DNA of 64,000 nucleotides from Phalacrocorax aristotelis (Eukaryota > Chordata > Aves > Suliformes > Phalacrocoracidae). This document shows, piece by piece, positions 20,231 to 35,200 of the stretch. The position numbers and the translations under genes are program-made. The stretch spans positions 7,281,690-7,345,689 of the forward strand of contig NC_134276.1 in assembly GCF_949628215.1 (NCBI RefSeq), given 5' to 3'. Every line of letters begins with the position of its first letter. Within the stretch, counting starts at the first letter, position 1. The notes under the pieces are model-generated. The model was given only the letters and a program-made list of their open reading frames with translations. It did no database searches and was not told where the DNA came from.

Positions 20231-23200
20231 GTGGGCTATGAAGCTTCATATCTCGTATTGCGTCTTCATTTTGTTAGATTGCTGATTTCCAGTACTTAAA
20301 ATTTCAAATTAAAAGTGTTTTAATGGGGGATTGAAATTGTTTTACTTTTGTGCTGAAAATGGGAGAAAAAATCTGTGCACTTACAATAATATTTAGAACT
20401 ATTTATGTGCCCTGTTTTAACACTGTCATGTCAAATTTGGCCTCAAATATTTATTTTGTAAAGGCCAACTTCAGAGATCTTGAACAGACAGCAAGAGAAA
20501 AGCTTGGCATTTGATTTTGTAAGAAGCCTCTTACAAGCGCTAATGAATTTTAAAATAATAGGTTTAGTCTATTATCTGTTCTTTACGTGTTTGGTGGATA
20601 AACATCAGCCATCAGTAGCAGCATAAATGAATAACAAAGTTTCAAGGCTAATTTTAAATAAAAGTTATACAAGTTGTGTTTTGAAGGCGATTTGAATGAA
20701 TGTGTTTTTTTAAATTGTTATTTTAACTAACCTTGATTTCCATCCTTTAATGCAATATAAAAGTGCTATATTTATGACTGTAGTATGGCTGCATTTAAGA
20801 AAAGATGACCAGCCTTATGCTTTGCCCCTTCTCTCCTGAAGTTTGTGATTACAGCAAGTATAGAAGCAGCTTTGGAAAATGTGGTTTCCAGTGTTCAAAC
20901 AAGAATTGGGGGATATATGAGGGCAAATTCTTACTCTGAAAACACGCGTCAACCTTAGGTTGTTTCTGGTTCCTTGCAAGTATGACACCAATTTAAAATT
21001 TCAGGATATGCTAATAGAGTAAATGGCATGTGAACCTTTTCAGTTTGGCTCATCTGTCCAGATGTCCCTGGGTCTGATATATCCCTGGATCTGATGATAC
21101 CAAACCCTGGGTGCAGGAGCAAAAAGTGAATGTTACAAATCAGAATTGGGGATATAGTCAATGTGACGATGGATTCTTTTCCTTGTAGGAATAACCCTTC
21201 AATATTAGTTATGAGGTAACATTCACTATGTAAATCATGATAAAAACATGCAGTTTGCTAGAATCATTTTCTTACAAAAACAATAAATGGGATTTTGTGA
21301 TTGTATTTTAACAATGACAGCGTGGAAACAAATTTTCAGAACAAGGATGTTTTAATGAATCATATTGTCATTCATGTAGTTACTTACAATTATGTGTAGT
21401 AAAGACGGGAATGCGTATGGAGGAGTATCACCCCTTAATAATTCATCCTGCTGTGCTGTAAACCTGTCACCCTTAGGTACTGGTGAGGCTTGCGTAGTCT
21501 ACCTGTTTACAGAGGAAAATTAAGACTGTCTTTTCATATTTTCAGTGTTAATCCTGAATTAGGTGATTTACACTGAGGATGTTTCTGTGCTGGATGTTTA
21601 GCTGTGATTGAGTTTCGAAATACTTGCTGCAGGATTTTTTGGGTGAACTCTTATGGGCTGCTTTGTGCAGGAAGTTAGACTGGCAATCATAGCGGTCCCT
21701 TCTGGCCTTAAAAATCTGGATTTCCTGTTTGTTTCAAGACAGTCTGGGTCAGTTTTTCTGTACATCAAGGCTCTAATGTCGTCTTCTGTCATATGAGGAT
21801 ATGTGTTTGAGAGTTTTGTGATACAAACTCAAGGGACCCAAATATCTTCCTTGAAATACTTTAAACTGTCACATCAGTCAGTGTGCTGAAGTTGCCAGTG
21901 GGGTTGTGTTTGAGTATTAAAAGGATATTGTTAAAAATGTATTTAAGCGTGTAAATTGCAGGATTAAAAATGTTAGTGAATCAGCAACTTTATTATTATT
22001 TTGAATGACTTCACTTGTCTAGTCCATGTGATAGACTTTAACTTTCTAAACGTAATTAAAAGCATGCTGGCAACTTGAAACACGCTACCATTTTAAATAA
22101 AATCTGCCATTGTTACAAGTAATCCTTAATACTCCTGTGAATATAGGGAGATTGTGGGGATTTTTCCTGGGTATTTTTTCCCATTTGTTTGCTTTATGCT
22201 TTTCACAGCACTTTGTGTCTATCTAGTTTCATATTTCTGTTGATGATTTATCTTCCCTTTCTGGTGTTATGTATTTGGGGGTTTATGTCTACTCTGTTTC
22301 TCACCCGTGCCAGCTGTAGAAATCTCAGTGGGATACTCTTGTCTAGGTGGTGCAAAAGTTTGTATTTCAATAGCAGCATTAAGGACAGGATTACCCCTCT
22401 TCCTTTCAGCACTTCTCTATGTGTTGCTATTTTGGATTTGATCAAAATATTCTCCTAAGATCAGTCTCGAGACAGAGAAACCTGTAAAAACATGTTTTAA
22501 CAACTGCTTATATTTATCACTGGAAGTTGTTACCAAACACTGCTTTCTTTGGCATTGACTGGTTCTCGGTCTTTCTGAAGAACAGTGAATGCATTTTGAG
22601 AATTTCCTTTTAAAAGAGCTCTCACATCCAGTACTGGTCTAAAATTTCACATAGCTTTGGGCCTGATTTAGGCTTCACCTTACTGCTTGATACTATGTAT
22701 GCCATTTTGCTTTTAAAAGTCTAGGCTGTTTAGTCGGGAAAAAACCAGTTTACTTAATAGTAAAAACCATATACCTTAGAGGAAGCACTGGTTTCTTATG
22801 GATGTGGAAAAAAGGCTTGATACTGGTTCTGCTTGTGTTTGTGTCAGTATGTGACTGTCCTTGCTTCATGTGCTAGAGCGAAAGGATTTTGTTCTCTCAC
22901 TTCATTCTGGAGGGAAATAAGGCTCCACATTCCCAAGAATATCCACAGAGTTGGCACGCTTGCTGTCAGTCTCAGCAAAAAAACCAAAAAGCAAGGCTGG
23001 AAAGGGAGAACAGAGTACCCGCAGGCGTTGAATGTGTTCCCTTTAGATAAGGGACGAGACATTGTCTGGATTATTGCACTATTGCTGCGTGATTAAACAA
23101 ATGGCTATTCTCTTTGGCTTTTGGTTGCTCATCTTTCACTTAAGCACACCTAAATTTTTAAATCAAAAGAAAGATTTGATTTTAATGGCAAAATTATTTG

Positions 23201-26200
23201 TTGGACGGTGCCATTGAGAGACGATACGGGATGAATAAATTTGAGAAATTACTTTCCTTTGGCAAACAAACTAGGATATGTTTGAATACAACTGTTCATA
23301 GCAAACTGATAGAACTTCTTGAGGAAAGCTTTGCTTCAAAGTAAAATAGTACTACCATACAGAAGTGGTGAAGTCAGGTTTTTGTGTGTTTTTAGATGTC
23401 TTCTCTCCCTCCCTCCCTGAGCTACTTAGCCGCTGAGTTGATTTCTGTTAACTGTGAGGGACTATATTTAGATCTGTAATTGCATATATTTTGGATTCAT
23501 CTATGGAATAGTTAAGAGCATAAAATGTTACTGTAATTCATTCCTGTCTTTCACAGTGATGGAAAGAACTAATTAGATCCATGCTCCTCTGTGATGGAGA
23601 CCAGATTCCAGTTTTGGAACCCTGCTTGTGATTCACATGGAGATGGCAGGAGCCCCCACATCTAGATGTCTGGCTGCTCATGTGCTTCTAGACTAACCCT
23701 GTCGTCTTTACACATCTAGCTATGTCTAGGCAGTAAGAGATCCTTGAACGTTGGGATTTTTACTGCCCTCATCCCACTTTCTCTCTCTGAGAGTGAGAGG
23801 AATTGTATCTTTAGCTGGATGAAACCTGTGGGCTGCTTAGTATCATCTTGACTCGCTCCACCTTGCAGCCAGTTTACAAAGGCATGCTGATTCTGTTTGT
23901 CATGGAATAACTTTTTCCATTGTACCTTTTATATAAAGTAATGCTTTCAAGGACATGTTTTATTAAGCACATCAATGTCAAGAATTAAAAAGTCTCAGTC
24001 TGATCCCATGTGGACTATTTCTGTGCCATTTAGAAGACTCTGACAGATACGCTTGATGAAATGCTAGGTTTTGTAGTGGAAATGCTAACTTTATGTGGCT
24101 GGCCTGTTGAAAGGAAGGGGTCTAAAAACATCTCAGCAGGAACCTTTAAAGCAAGGTTCACAAAGGACTAAACAAGACTAGCTCCCATTAATGCATTGGA
24201 GTTCTTCATGCCATGTATCTCTTTAAACTTCTTTTTAGGTAGTAAATTTAAATTTAGGATCATAACTTTTTGTGCTCAGAAATTGTAGTGAACGTAGTTG
24301 TAGGCTCCTTACAGCAGAAAATCCAGCACATATTGGAGATTTTTGTTTCCCTTTTACTTCTAATAAGTCATTGGTATTACAGGCATCTCGTCCTTTCAAC
24401 TGCTGAATAAATATTCTCAAATAAGTACATGGCTAAAAGGCCACATTTTTCACTCCAAGTTTTGTTCAACTGCCTCTCAGTTTTTACAGTGAATTGACTG
24501 GGAGCAGTGCAAAGTTGTAGGTTATATTTCCAGACTGTCAAATGAAGAATTTTCCAAGAGTTAAACAAAAAAGTGGCAGAAAATTGCTATCTAAACTTTG
24601 TCAACTTTCACCGTAAAGCTTTGATTTAAAGATGTAGCTGCTTTAATGGCAGTAATCTTTTTCCAGCCAGACATTGTTTCCTCTGTGAGAAACAGTGAGA
24701 TATTTTGCACACAAAAGGACTGTAGGAGCAGGCATAATACAGAACAAGTCTTTGTTATAAAAATGCAGGCTGCAAAGCTAAGTGGACTCTGGGCTGGGAA
24801 TAGTGAAATTAATATTCTTTTTCCAGCTCTACTATTGTTCTGGTGTTTGTCCGCTGTTTAATGCAAATCCATCCCATTTTAGTTGCCTCACCTACAGAGG
24901 GTGCCCAGCCTGTTGTCCTGGAAGGCTTCTTTGGTCACCAGAGAGAGATCCACCTTCAAAGGGCATTTTAACGCAGCTGAGATCTGAATTGTCATCTTGA
25001 GAGTTGTCACCTCTCTCTCCCCATAGATGTAACACAGGTTAACCACACTAATTTACTCCTATAAATTTTAGTGGAAAACCGATCTGCTTAGCTAGGATAT
25101 TTATGAGAACTGGATTTGTGTGTTCTATGACTGCTATAAATTAATGCTGTTCATTATTTTTGTGGGGAAAAAGTGATATAAATTATTGTACTGTTAGTCA
25201 CTAGAACTGGAGGCAACCGTAGTGTTGATACAGAGACGAGAGGCAGCTGTGCATCATTTCCTTCATTCCTGTTAAATGCGTATTTCACTCAGTAGGAGTA
25301 ACAGTGTCTTGCGTTATAAGCATGTTTTTTTCCTTTTCATCCTCTCTTCTTTCCTTCTGAATTTGTTCCAGATGGCCAAGTTAGATGTCAGAGGGTAACC
25401 ATGGAGAAAAAGCTGAATTTGTAACTAGTGGCCAAATGTGATAAAAGATGATTTTGCAGTCTCTGCTTCAGCAAGATGAGAAAAATCTGCCTTACTCAGA
25501 TTTGCTTATTTTGGTCAGGTCGCACCAGGTTCTTGCTTCTTACAAGTATTTAAGGTCTGTTTTGCTATGATATCTTGTATGTACTGTAGATTAAAACAGT
25601 GCCAAACAACATCTTTATAAAAATAAAGACTGTGTTTTCTCTTGCCATATTCATCCCAGCAATAGCCAGTGAAGCTGCCTTGACCTGATGGGTGGTGATG
25701 GTAGTAACAAACACACAAAATATGTGAAGAAACCATTTCCTTTTCAACGGCTGTGGTCCAGAGGAGCTTTTGGTGGCATTAAAGTCTTCATCAGGACAAG
25801 TTAGTGCAAATGTCCTGAAGTCTGTCTTCACTTTTGGGATGAAGAGGTCAATGCATCCTTCAAAACACATTTATGAGGGAATTGAATCATGCAGAGTTTC
25901 CTGGAAAGAAGGAATTTGGACAATTTATGGTTTTACGAAGAGAAACCAATAAACACTTCATGTTTTATAAGGCACTTCTCTCCCCTGGCTACCTGGCATA
26001 TATTGCATTGTGCTGTAGTGCAATAATTCAAGTCACCTTCCAATTCAGCCCTAGGTGTTGTGCATTACAGTAATACTGCCTTGCAGATGGGTGCCTGCTG
26101 AGCTGTGCTTTAAAAAAAAAGTGAAACCAGAACAACACAAACAAACCCCAAACCAGACTTTGCAGATCTACATTTTCAATTGTTTAATGTCCAAAACATA

Positions 26201-29200
26201 GAATTAATTTTCTGTTGTTGGCTGGAGGCAAGTGTTTTATTTATCAACTCAGAAACTCTAGTCTAATACAAAGGTTCTTAAATGAAAAGTTCCAGAGTGA
26301 ATGTGAGAAAATGTAAGACCATAATGCATTTTTTGGTAATAAATAAAAGTGGTTTAATCTCATTCTATTTTATTTTTTTTGCATCTCCTCAAAGATGTCA
26401 GATTACTGAATTAGACATGAATTTTCTTAATTCCACATTTTTTTTTCTTTCATGTGAAATGATACTTCTTTTGTATGAGTTTGGAAGTTATTTACTATTA
26501 TAAAAACAGACGTTTCTTTGTTAGCTTTCTGTCTCATTCCAGTTTTCACCTTTAGGATAATTTTGATGTTGAACGTTCTCTTAAAGCAAAAAAAAAAAAT
26601 ACCAGAACACCCAAAACACAGCAGCTGTAATAAGTGTATAACTTCTGGCTTTTACTCTTGTAGTTATATATCAAGTTCCACTAGTTTTGTGTATTACATA
26701 TACTTAGATTGTAAGTCCTTCAAAGCAGGGCTCTTTCATAATTTTACACTGTTAAGATGTCAATTTACATTTATTCTGCTGCATAAATAGGGGGTTTCGT
26801 TTGGTGCTACATCGTTTTGGGAGTTTGTGGCTTCGTTTTTCATTCTGTCTTCATATTTGCATTGTTAATTTAATATTAGCATTTGCACACCTAGATTTTA
26901 ACATTCTGACACTTGAAAGGCAGAAACAAGTTGTTCAGGTGAAGCTACTTATATTTGCAAGGTTTCCGTAGATTTAGGAGTCTCAGGGCGCCAGAATCTG
27001 CTCGCCCTAGTGTCTGAGACACGAACAGTCAGTGTAGCCAGGTCAAGAAATTTAAGAAAGGACCATTAAAGAGCAGGCCCCGCTTTACCTTCAGTGTGGC
27101 TGGGAAAAAGGAGCTCACTGAAAGAAAGGAATGGCCCCAGTGGGATTAGCAGCTGATATCAGCGGTTGCTGCAGCCCTTCTGTGGTCTGTGAAGAGAGGT
27201 GGCGTGGTACGAAGAATCCAGGTCCCAGAGTGAGCCACTGATAACGAAGAAATAAGTGGGGTTGTCTTTATTATGGTAAAGTGTGAGGCGTGGTGCTGTT
27301 GGGATGGCGGTTGGACTTGATCTTAGAGGTCTTTTCCAACCTTAATGATTCTATTCTATGATTCTGTAATAGGAACAGATTATCCTCTAAATACTAAGTA
27401 TTTTTTCAAGATTTAGTTGTACTTTACAGGAAGGGGTGAGTAGAGGAGGGATGTCTGCGGGATTCCAAGGTCAGATCTTCCTATCTGGGTGCGTTAAGGC
27501 AGGAATGCAGCTTGGTTTTCAAGATGCTTTCTGATAAGCAGAAATGCTGGATGAAAGTGTGTGATTTTATGCAGAGCCAGTCACTAACTGATCTTTATCT
27601 AGTTATCCTATTCCTTGGGTAGGTACAGGTAGTCACGTTTAAAGGAATATATTTAAAAGTAAAAAATATATAAAAGTAGCAGTTCAATAGAATAGATGTA
27701 TGGCTACATGTTTTAAAATCAAGCAGTGAAGGTACTTAGAAAACAAATTTAGATTACAGCTAATCATCATTGAAAATTGAAATTTTTCTTGAGGAGCAAT
27801 TTTCTGTATAATAAATTAGACAAAAAGTCTGATTCTTAACAAACAAGCAGAAAAAGAACCCAAGCACTCTTTTATTATCATCGTTGCTTCCTTGGTTGTT
27901 TGTGTGTGTGTGTCACGTTTCATAAAGCTGACACTACTTCCGTCCAGGTTCAGCCACCAGTCTGGGCTCTGTGGCATTACTGGGTCTTCAGCCAGAGTTT
28001 AGAGCTTGTGCTTTAATATAAATTTAATTCCAGGAAAGAAAATATGAGGCTTTGGAAATGTAAACCCTGTACAAAACTTGCAGGAGCTGGAACTGTTTAG
28101 CCTGGGAAAAAGGAGACTGAGCAGGGGAGGGACATGACACACACAATATAGAAGAGGCTATAAAGGGAATAATGGTGGTTTGCTTTCCACATCAACATCT
28201 GGAGGACAAGAAGTAGTTGTCCTCATTTCTAACAAAAAAGATGGAAATTACATAGCAGAACAAGCCACTAGAACCTTCAAGCACTGAAATCGGATGGTGA
28301 GGGATCTTGTGGACTTAATAGGAGGTTACCAGTGCAGATAGACCCACATCTATAGGACGATGTGAGGCTGGGTCCTTCTGCACAGCAGGGAGGTAAACTG
28401 AAAACCTAGTAGGGCTCCGCCAAGCTCTATGTGTCTGTAACTTCTGTTTCTCAGAGAATTCAGCTGACAGATCCTCACATTCCGCATGCTCTTCAACGCA
28501 GTCTGACTTGCAGAGCATTTAGCCCTGTTCGTTGCGTCATCCGCACAAATCAGTAATTGCTGCCTTTTGCACTGGCTATTTGTGCAGCTGCATGTTAACA
28601 CTGTCCAGTGCAGAGCTGCCCGTCCTCCTTATTCTCACCCAGTCTCCCTTGGCATTCGGATGCCCGGTTTCCCCTTCATATACCCGAGCATATATTATTG
28701 CCTTGTTCTGTGAAATTTGCTGCGGTACTTGCACAGTGGTTCTTCCCACAGAATATCTGGCCCATTTCTTTCCTGCTAACAGCACAAGATCTAGAATAAC
28801 AGCACTTCACAACTAAACTGTTCCTAAATTTGTGTTTTGCAGGAAAGTGGTCTATGCAGAGAATTCACCAAGGCTATGGTTCATTTGGGGAGGTTGCACT
28901 TCTTTTTACAGTTAACGGAGAGCAAGGGCAACTCGGAATGTAACCTTGACTTTAAATATCATTCCTTGAAAGAATCTCTCCACTGGCCCACGATTAATCT
29001 TCACAGACCACGTGTCAGTCTCCTCTGTATGCTGATCTGGTTCCTCAAACCTGAAACCCCAGAAATAAGCCTGCCTGGTAATCCCTTAAATGATTAAACC
29101 CCCTTTTTCAGTCCCCTTGTTTTCCCTAGCACGACAGAAGATGGGTTTGTGTGTACTCTCAGGAGCTGTTATTTTTAACCCTTTTGCCTGTTTGCTGTGA

Positions 29201-32200
29201 GTGCTCATCACACTGCATGATAGTATTTGTCACATACGTAATGCCTTATGTTTCCTCAGGGTTGCATAACCCATGTGTTGCCTTTTCTCGATAGTTCATT
29301 AATGTCCTATTGCAGTTATGAAGGGCCTGAGATGCCGAGAGCTTTCTGCTTTGTACAGGGCCACATACTCCCTGTCTGCTTTCCCTCTGTGCAATCTGCT
29401 AGATTAATTTGCATCTGATATTTATGTTTATATGTACATATTTTATGATTGTCATTTGACTAATAGTTCTCAAGCCCTTTGAAGGGTTGGAGCCTACAGC
29501 TTGTGCTTTTCTCAACCATCTTAGTGTACTGTTTCTTGTGTTTCTTTCTAAAATGTAACTGGCTTACACCTCCAGTTTAGAAACGTCAGATTTTAAAATA
29601 CAGTCTCATATAGGAGTTCTAAAGCCCAGATGTGTGTACAGAGAGTTACGTACTAACAGGATTTCTTTCTTTCTGTTTGCTGTTGTGTGTGAAGATGAAT
29701 AAAGGTAAATGAGTTACTGATGGCTTCGGCTTGGATCAGTCCCAGGGCAGGTTGCCTGGAAACTTCTTTTAAAATAGTGCATCCCCTCCCATTGAACTAT
29801 AACAACTAATTTTAATTTTTTTGAGCTTTCCAGAGAAGAGGTTCAAAACAGGAGATTTTAAAATAATTAAGTCAGGGAACAGCATTTGCTCAGACCTCCG
29901 GCTCTTTTGCCAGTGGTTGTCTAAATGAAGGTGTGAGCTCTCCAAAAGTAAAAGTAGTTTTTGAAATCCTCTTCTTCTAAAGTTATCAAAGTTCACTGAG
30001 AGAACTTCCTTGCTCTCTTTCCCGGTGCTCTGATTTAATTTCTCACTTCTATTTTGGCTGCTGTATTTTTCCTCCCCCATTCTTCATGCCTTTTCCAGCT
30101 TCAGTGCCCTACATTTTCCCAGTTCTGGTTGTCCAAAATCTGGAAATGGTCTCCTGAAATGTGTTGGTGTATTTTTCTTTAAAAAGCCATGCCACAGAAT
30201 TCGCAAGTCAGAAAACAAAATCCCTCTTAGGAAAGGGAGCAGGAGAAATTGCAATTAAAAAAAACCCCTTAGTCTTATCAACTCAGGGTTAGTAATGTTT
30301 TATTTAAGTCAACATTTTTCCATAGCGTTGCACCCCAAAAGTCTTTTTGTTCGCAAACTCTGATGCCAATGGGAGCAAAGAAATGCAAATATGATCCTAA
30401 ACTTACCAACAGGCTGTTGTAGGCTTCTGAGCATATCTGGGGTTCCCTGAGAGGCAGTGGCTGCCTGATGCCGCCTTGTGCTGGTGCAGGGCACCGTTAA
30501 CCAGCCGGCTGTGATTTCTTGCATGTGCGAGGCAGAAGTTCCCAGCATCTGACGAGTTTGGAATTGTATTTGCTTTTTCAATCTCCATCTTCTGAGCTAC
30601 CTTGCTTCGTAGCAGGGGTTAGGTGACAGGATCATACCCCTGTGGAAGACAGCAGCAGCTCTCAGCAGACCTGTGGGTATTCAAAGCATAGCAATTTGTC
30701 TGCAAAACCAGTGTTTGGTCCCGGACTGTATTGCATATGGGCCTGTATAAAGTTCTGCCTATATGGCTTTGTTATGGCCAGAAGGAGCTATAAAGGCTTG
30801 AAAATAGGTACATAACAGCATCTGCCTGAATTATGTGGTGTTTCCATCATTCTTTGATTTGAATCATCGTCATTCAACATACCCTTGTTTGGGGAGTTTT
30901 GAAAATGGAGCTTCTAGGGCACTGGTTTTGAATCACTTTTATCTTCCTCACAGAGTTTCAATTAATCCTGTTAGTCAAGTCTTTCTGAATTTAATTATTG
31001 AAATTCATAGATATTCCTAAATTATCTTCAGATCTAATATATTTAGTTCATCTAAAGGATAAATGGTTTGAATAACATCTGGGAGATATTTAGGAAAACT
31101 GAGTCCTGTATCCTATAGCTGTTCCCATAGACATCATGTGCGAACTGCCATGCGTGGGCACAGCTGTGTCACCCTCTGTCCCATATGAAGGCGCAGTACG
31201 TCTCAAAGACTTTTTAATCAACAGAAGTGTCTCCATGCCAGCAGAGCGGCAGTGCTTCAGCTCTGCTCTGCTGGTACTGTACTTCAAGTGCCGCACCAAG
31301 TATAGTTAGATGAACTCAAATGGCCTGTAAGTGAAGTCTAGTCCTGCTGCCTTGAAGCAAGTGCAACTCCCAGGGGTGTTTATATTTTGCTTAAGTAAAT
31401 AGTTGAGCATTGGGTCTACAGGGTCCAACTAATGTACAGGTATTTCAAAGGACGCCATGGAGTTTGATCCTCTGTAGTGCTGCAGCTGTGTAGTTGTTTA
31501 GACCAGTGTAAAGTGCACTTAAAATAATGACGTTCTGATTTCACAGCATTTACATGCTTTTCTTCACTTATTCGGCAGTTGTATGGGTGTCCTCACAAGG
31601 ACCGTGCATCTGCGCCGTGTAAGCATGTAACTCAGTTTATGTGTACATAACTCCCATAAGATTTCCAGTAACCTAAACACATTTATGTAATCTGAAGCAA
31701 AGTGCCCACCTGTGACACTCTTACTGAGAAAACTGAAGCTCAATTTTTTTTGTGTCTCCGTGCCTATATGGAGTTTCAGTGATGCTAAAATGTGCTTGCA
31801 AAAAATGAGAGCGTGGTAAAGACCCAGAAATAAACCAGAAGAAGAAGGGAATCCTTCTGCTCAATGGTGCTGGGTAGTACTGCAAGTGTATCCAGATCTC
31901 AGATACAGAGCCTGGGAAATAGCTAAGGTAGAGTTGATTTTGTCTCATTTTATCAAAGTAGATGGGAAAACAAATTATTTGCAGAATTTCCTTTCTTGCT
32001 TTTATATATGTGTAATTATGAAATTTAGTCTGTCATATGTTTAGCTTACATTTTAAGGACAATGCTTCCCTTGTTTATTGGTGAGAAGTTCATGTCTCCT
32101 CCTGATATATAATAGACATTGCTCTGTACCTGCTTGTATATATGGCTTCATTCCTTATTGGGAGTATCTCTGGAAAACTTTTTCTCTGTGAATTATACTG

Positions 32201-35200
32201 AAGCTATGTTTTGTTAAAATATAACTTAGGTTGCTATTAATTTTCTATATAAATGTACTATTTGTTTCATCAGATGTGTAACTTTTGCCCCAACACATTT
32301 TTTTTTTGCTATAACTGTCTACTTATGGAGCTTTAAAAATCTACGTTACATAAAAGTGAGTCCATGAAGTGCAGGGACTATAAAATGTGGATTATTCTGT
32401 AATGAACCCATCTAGAGTAATAACTCCAAGGAAAGGATTTGCCTTTTTTTGATTTTAGATAGATCAATACATTACAATAAGCAGAGACTCATTCTGTGGA
32501 ACAAAAATGAAATAATTTCTTGTGTGGTAAAACTTTACGTTGTTTGAGGGAGGAAAAAGTTTTCCAAAGAAATTCAATAAGCAAGGTTACTGATCTACAG
32601 TTTTCTTTCAGTATCACATGTTTCTGATTTGCTGTATTATAGCAATTACCCATTCTCTGATCAGTAACATAAACCACAAATGTTTATGAATCGGTTAAAA
32701 AATCATGGGGTGATAAAGTGATAAAATCTAGATAATTAGTAGTTAGCTTGGGTTAATTGATAATCTCTTGGGCAAGATACTGTAGGACCATAAACTTTTC
32801 TATCCTTAAAGAATTTTTATTGTATTAAGATCTTTTGAGTATGATTTATTTAAACAAAACAATAATGCACACACTGTCTAGAATATATGTGAGTTTTTGT
32901 AGGACTGTACCTTCTGAATGGTTCTTGTCAAAGTCAACTCTCAAATGGTAAGTAAAACTAGAACTATGTCCAGTAGACCTGCTGGGGCACAGGTGATACT
33001 GACTTTTCAGTGGTCTTTTGATAGCAGATATTGTGGTTTAACCCAGGAGGCAGCTAAACACCATGCATCCATTTGCTCACTCCCCTCCAGTGGGATGGGG
33101 GAGAGAATCAGAAAAAAAGAAGGGTAAAACTTGGGGGTTGAAATAAAGATAATTTAATAGGCCAGAAAAGAAAGGGAAAATAATAATAGAATATACAAAA
33201 CAAGTGATGCACAATGCAATTGCTCACCACCTGCTGACCGATGCCTAGCCAGTTCCTGAACAGCGGATCCCCTTCCTTCTTCTCCCAGCTTTCTATGCTG
33301 AGCATGATGCCATGTGATATGGAATATCCTTTGGGTCAGTTGGGGTCAGCTGTCCCAGCCGTGTCCCCTCCCAGCTTCTTGTGCACCCCCAGCCCCTCGC
33401 TGGTGGGGTGGGGTGAGAGGCAGAAAAGGCCCTGACTCTGTGTAAGTGCTGCTCAGCTGTAACAAAAACATTCCTGAATTATCAACACTGTTTCCAGCAC
33501 AAATCCAGAACATAGCCCCATACTAGCTACTGTGGAGAAAATTGACTCTACCCCAGCCAAAACCAGGACAGCAGACAGAGGACCTACTCAGGATCAACAC
33601 GGAGGCCCACAACTTGCTGTTGCCCACAACTGCACTGTCCCTGCTCACTGCAGGGGGGTTGGACTAGACGACCATTAAAGGTCCCTTCCAACCCAAACCA
33701 TTCCATGATTCTATGGACTTGGAATGTTAAATTGTTTGTTCAGCAAATCTGTTGTCTTGCTTGAATTTGGTATTGATGTAGGCACTGCAGAATAATGATA
33801 CCATAGAAGAAAGTTTTCTTGGTTGCATTCATGATACACACTGACTGTAAGGTACAGGACTACTTTGGCTGCTAACAATTACTTGTGTACTCCGGTGGAT
33901 TTTGTCATCCCATACATACAATGCCCCAGTCCTTCATGAAAACCACCATGAAAACCACCAGTCTGCCATTCTTCTCGGTGAGAAGAAAGTGTGGGAATTC
34001 AGCTTCAGAAATTTTGGTTGTATTTGGGTGGCAGGGAATATGGTTCTTATTTGACTATTGTGCTACAGTCCAGGCAGTCAGTTCTTGCAGCCAAATATTA
34101 TTCAAACTTCGTAGCTGTCAGACAGACCCAAATGGCAAAGTACTGGATGTCCTCATCTGCTTTGGGTATAACTGGGAGTTGAAGATGTGTTTGATTGTTG
34201 TGTAGAACTATGAAAGTTGTGTGGCAGTGCTGAACAGGATTATGCCCCATCGTGCTGAATACTCTACAGATCCATAGGAAGGTCTGGTTCCAAGTAATTT
34301 ATAAACAGTGAAGTTTGACAAAAAGGCTGCAAGTTGCTTTTTGAAAGCCTAATCCAGTGCCAAAATGACTGGAATTCAAATAGTCTCCGTAAGCCCCTTG
34401 GTTTTTCAGGAGTGCTCCAGTAGCAGTAGTGACACAGCCCTCTCCCCAACGTGCTAAAATGCTCTTGGTCAAGAGAAGTTTCCAGCTGATACCAGAATAT
34501 CAATGGTGGCTTTCTTCAAAAGCAGGGCAGCCTAGGGGTGACTGGATCTCCCAGCACATGCAACACATCACAGGTTATTTGGAAAATGAGATGTACTGCT
34601 ACTGAGTGCAATTGTGTGGGAAAAAGCTGCAAATCCATGCAAAAGCTTAGAGAGGGAGTAAAAACTAATGTATCCTCTAAAAGCTAGAGAGGAAAATTAG
34701 GCGGGAAGATAATTGCTTGATCTGGGATTTAGCCAGGATTTAGGGTGAACGCTAGAACTGTGCTCTGTTGCTGGCTGTTCAGTTTGTAGAGTTTAGGACT
34801 TGGTTTGGGATCAACCAAAAGGCGGCTTTTTTGATCTTGATGAACTGAAAAACAATAATTTAAATGAAGATAAAACCGCTGCTCATACCCCCAAAGGATG
34901 CTACATTTTTGTAGCTGTTTTTGAAATAAGAACCATACACTTTAGGGAAGGAATGATTAATGAAGGAGGGGATGTCAGCATGCTTCACCAAGTGACTAAG
35001 AAAGGAGTGGTAGGGCTGCTCCTGTGTGGAGCCTAAAGGGAGGCAGGTATTCAAATCCCATTTTCCTGATTTCTCAGATAGTCCACTTCTGAAAAGTGTC
35101 CTCAGCACTGGATGCTTTGCAGTGGTTTTCCACCAGTCTCTGCTGCTTCACTTTAATATAAATAATCATATATTAATTGCATATGCCTGTCTGTATTGGG

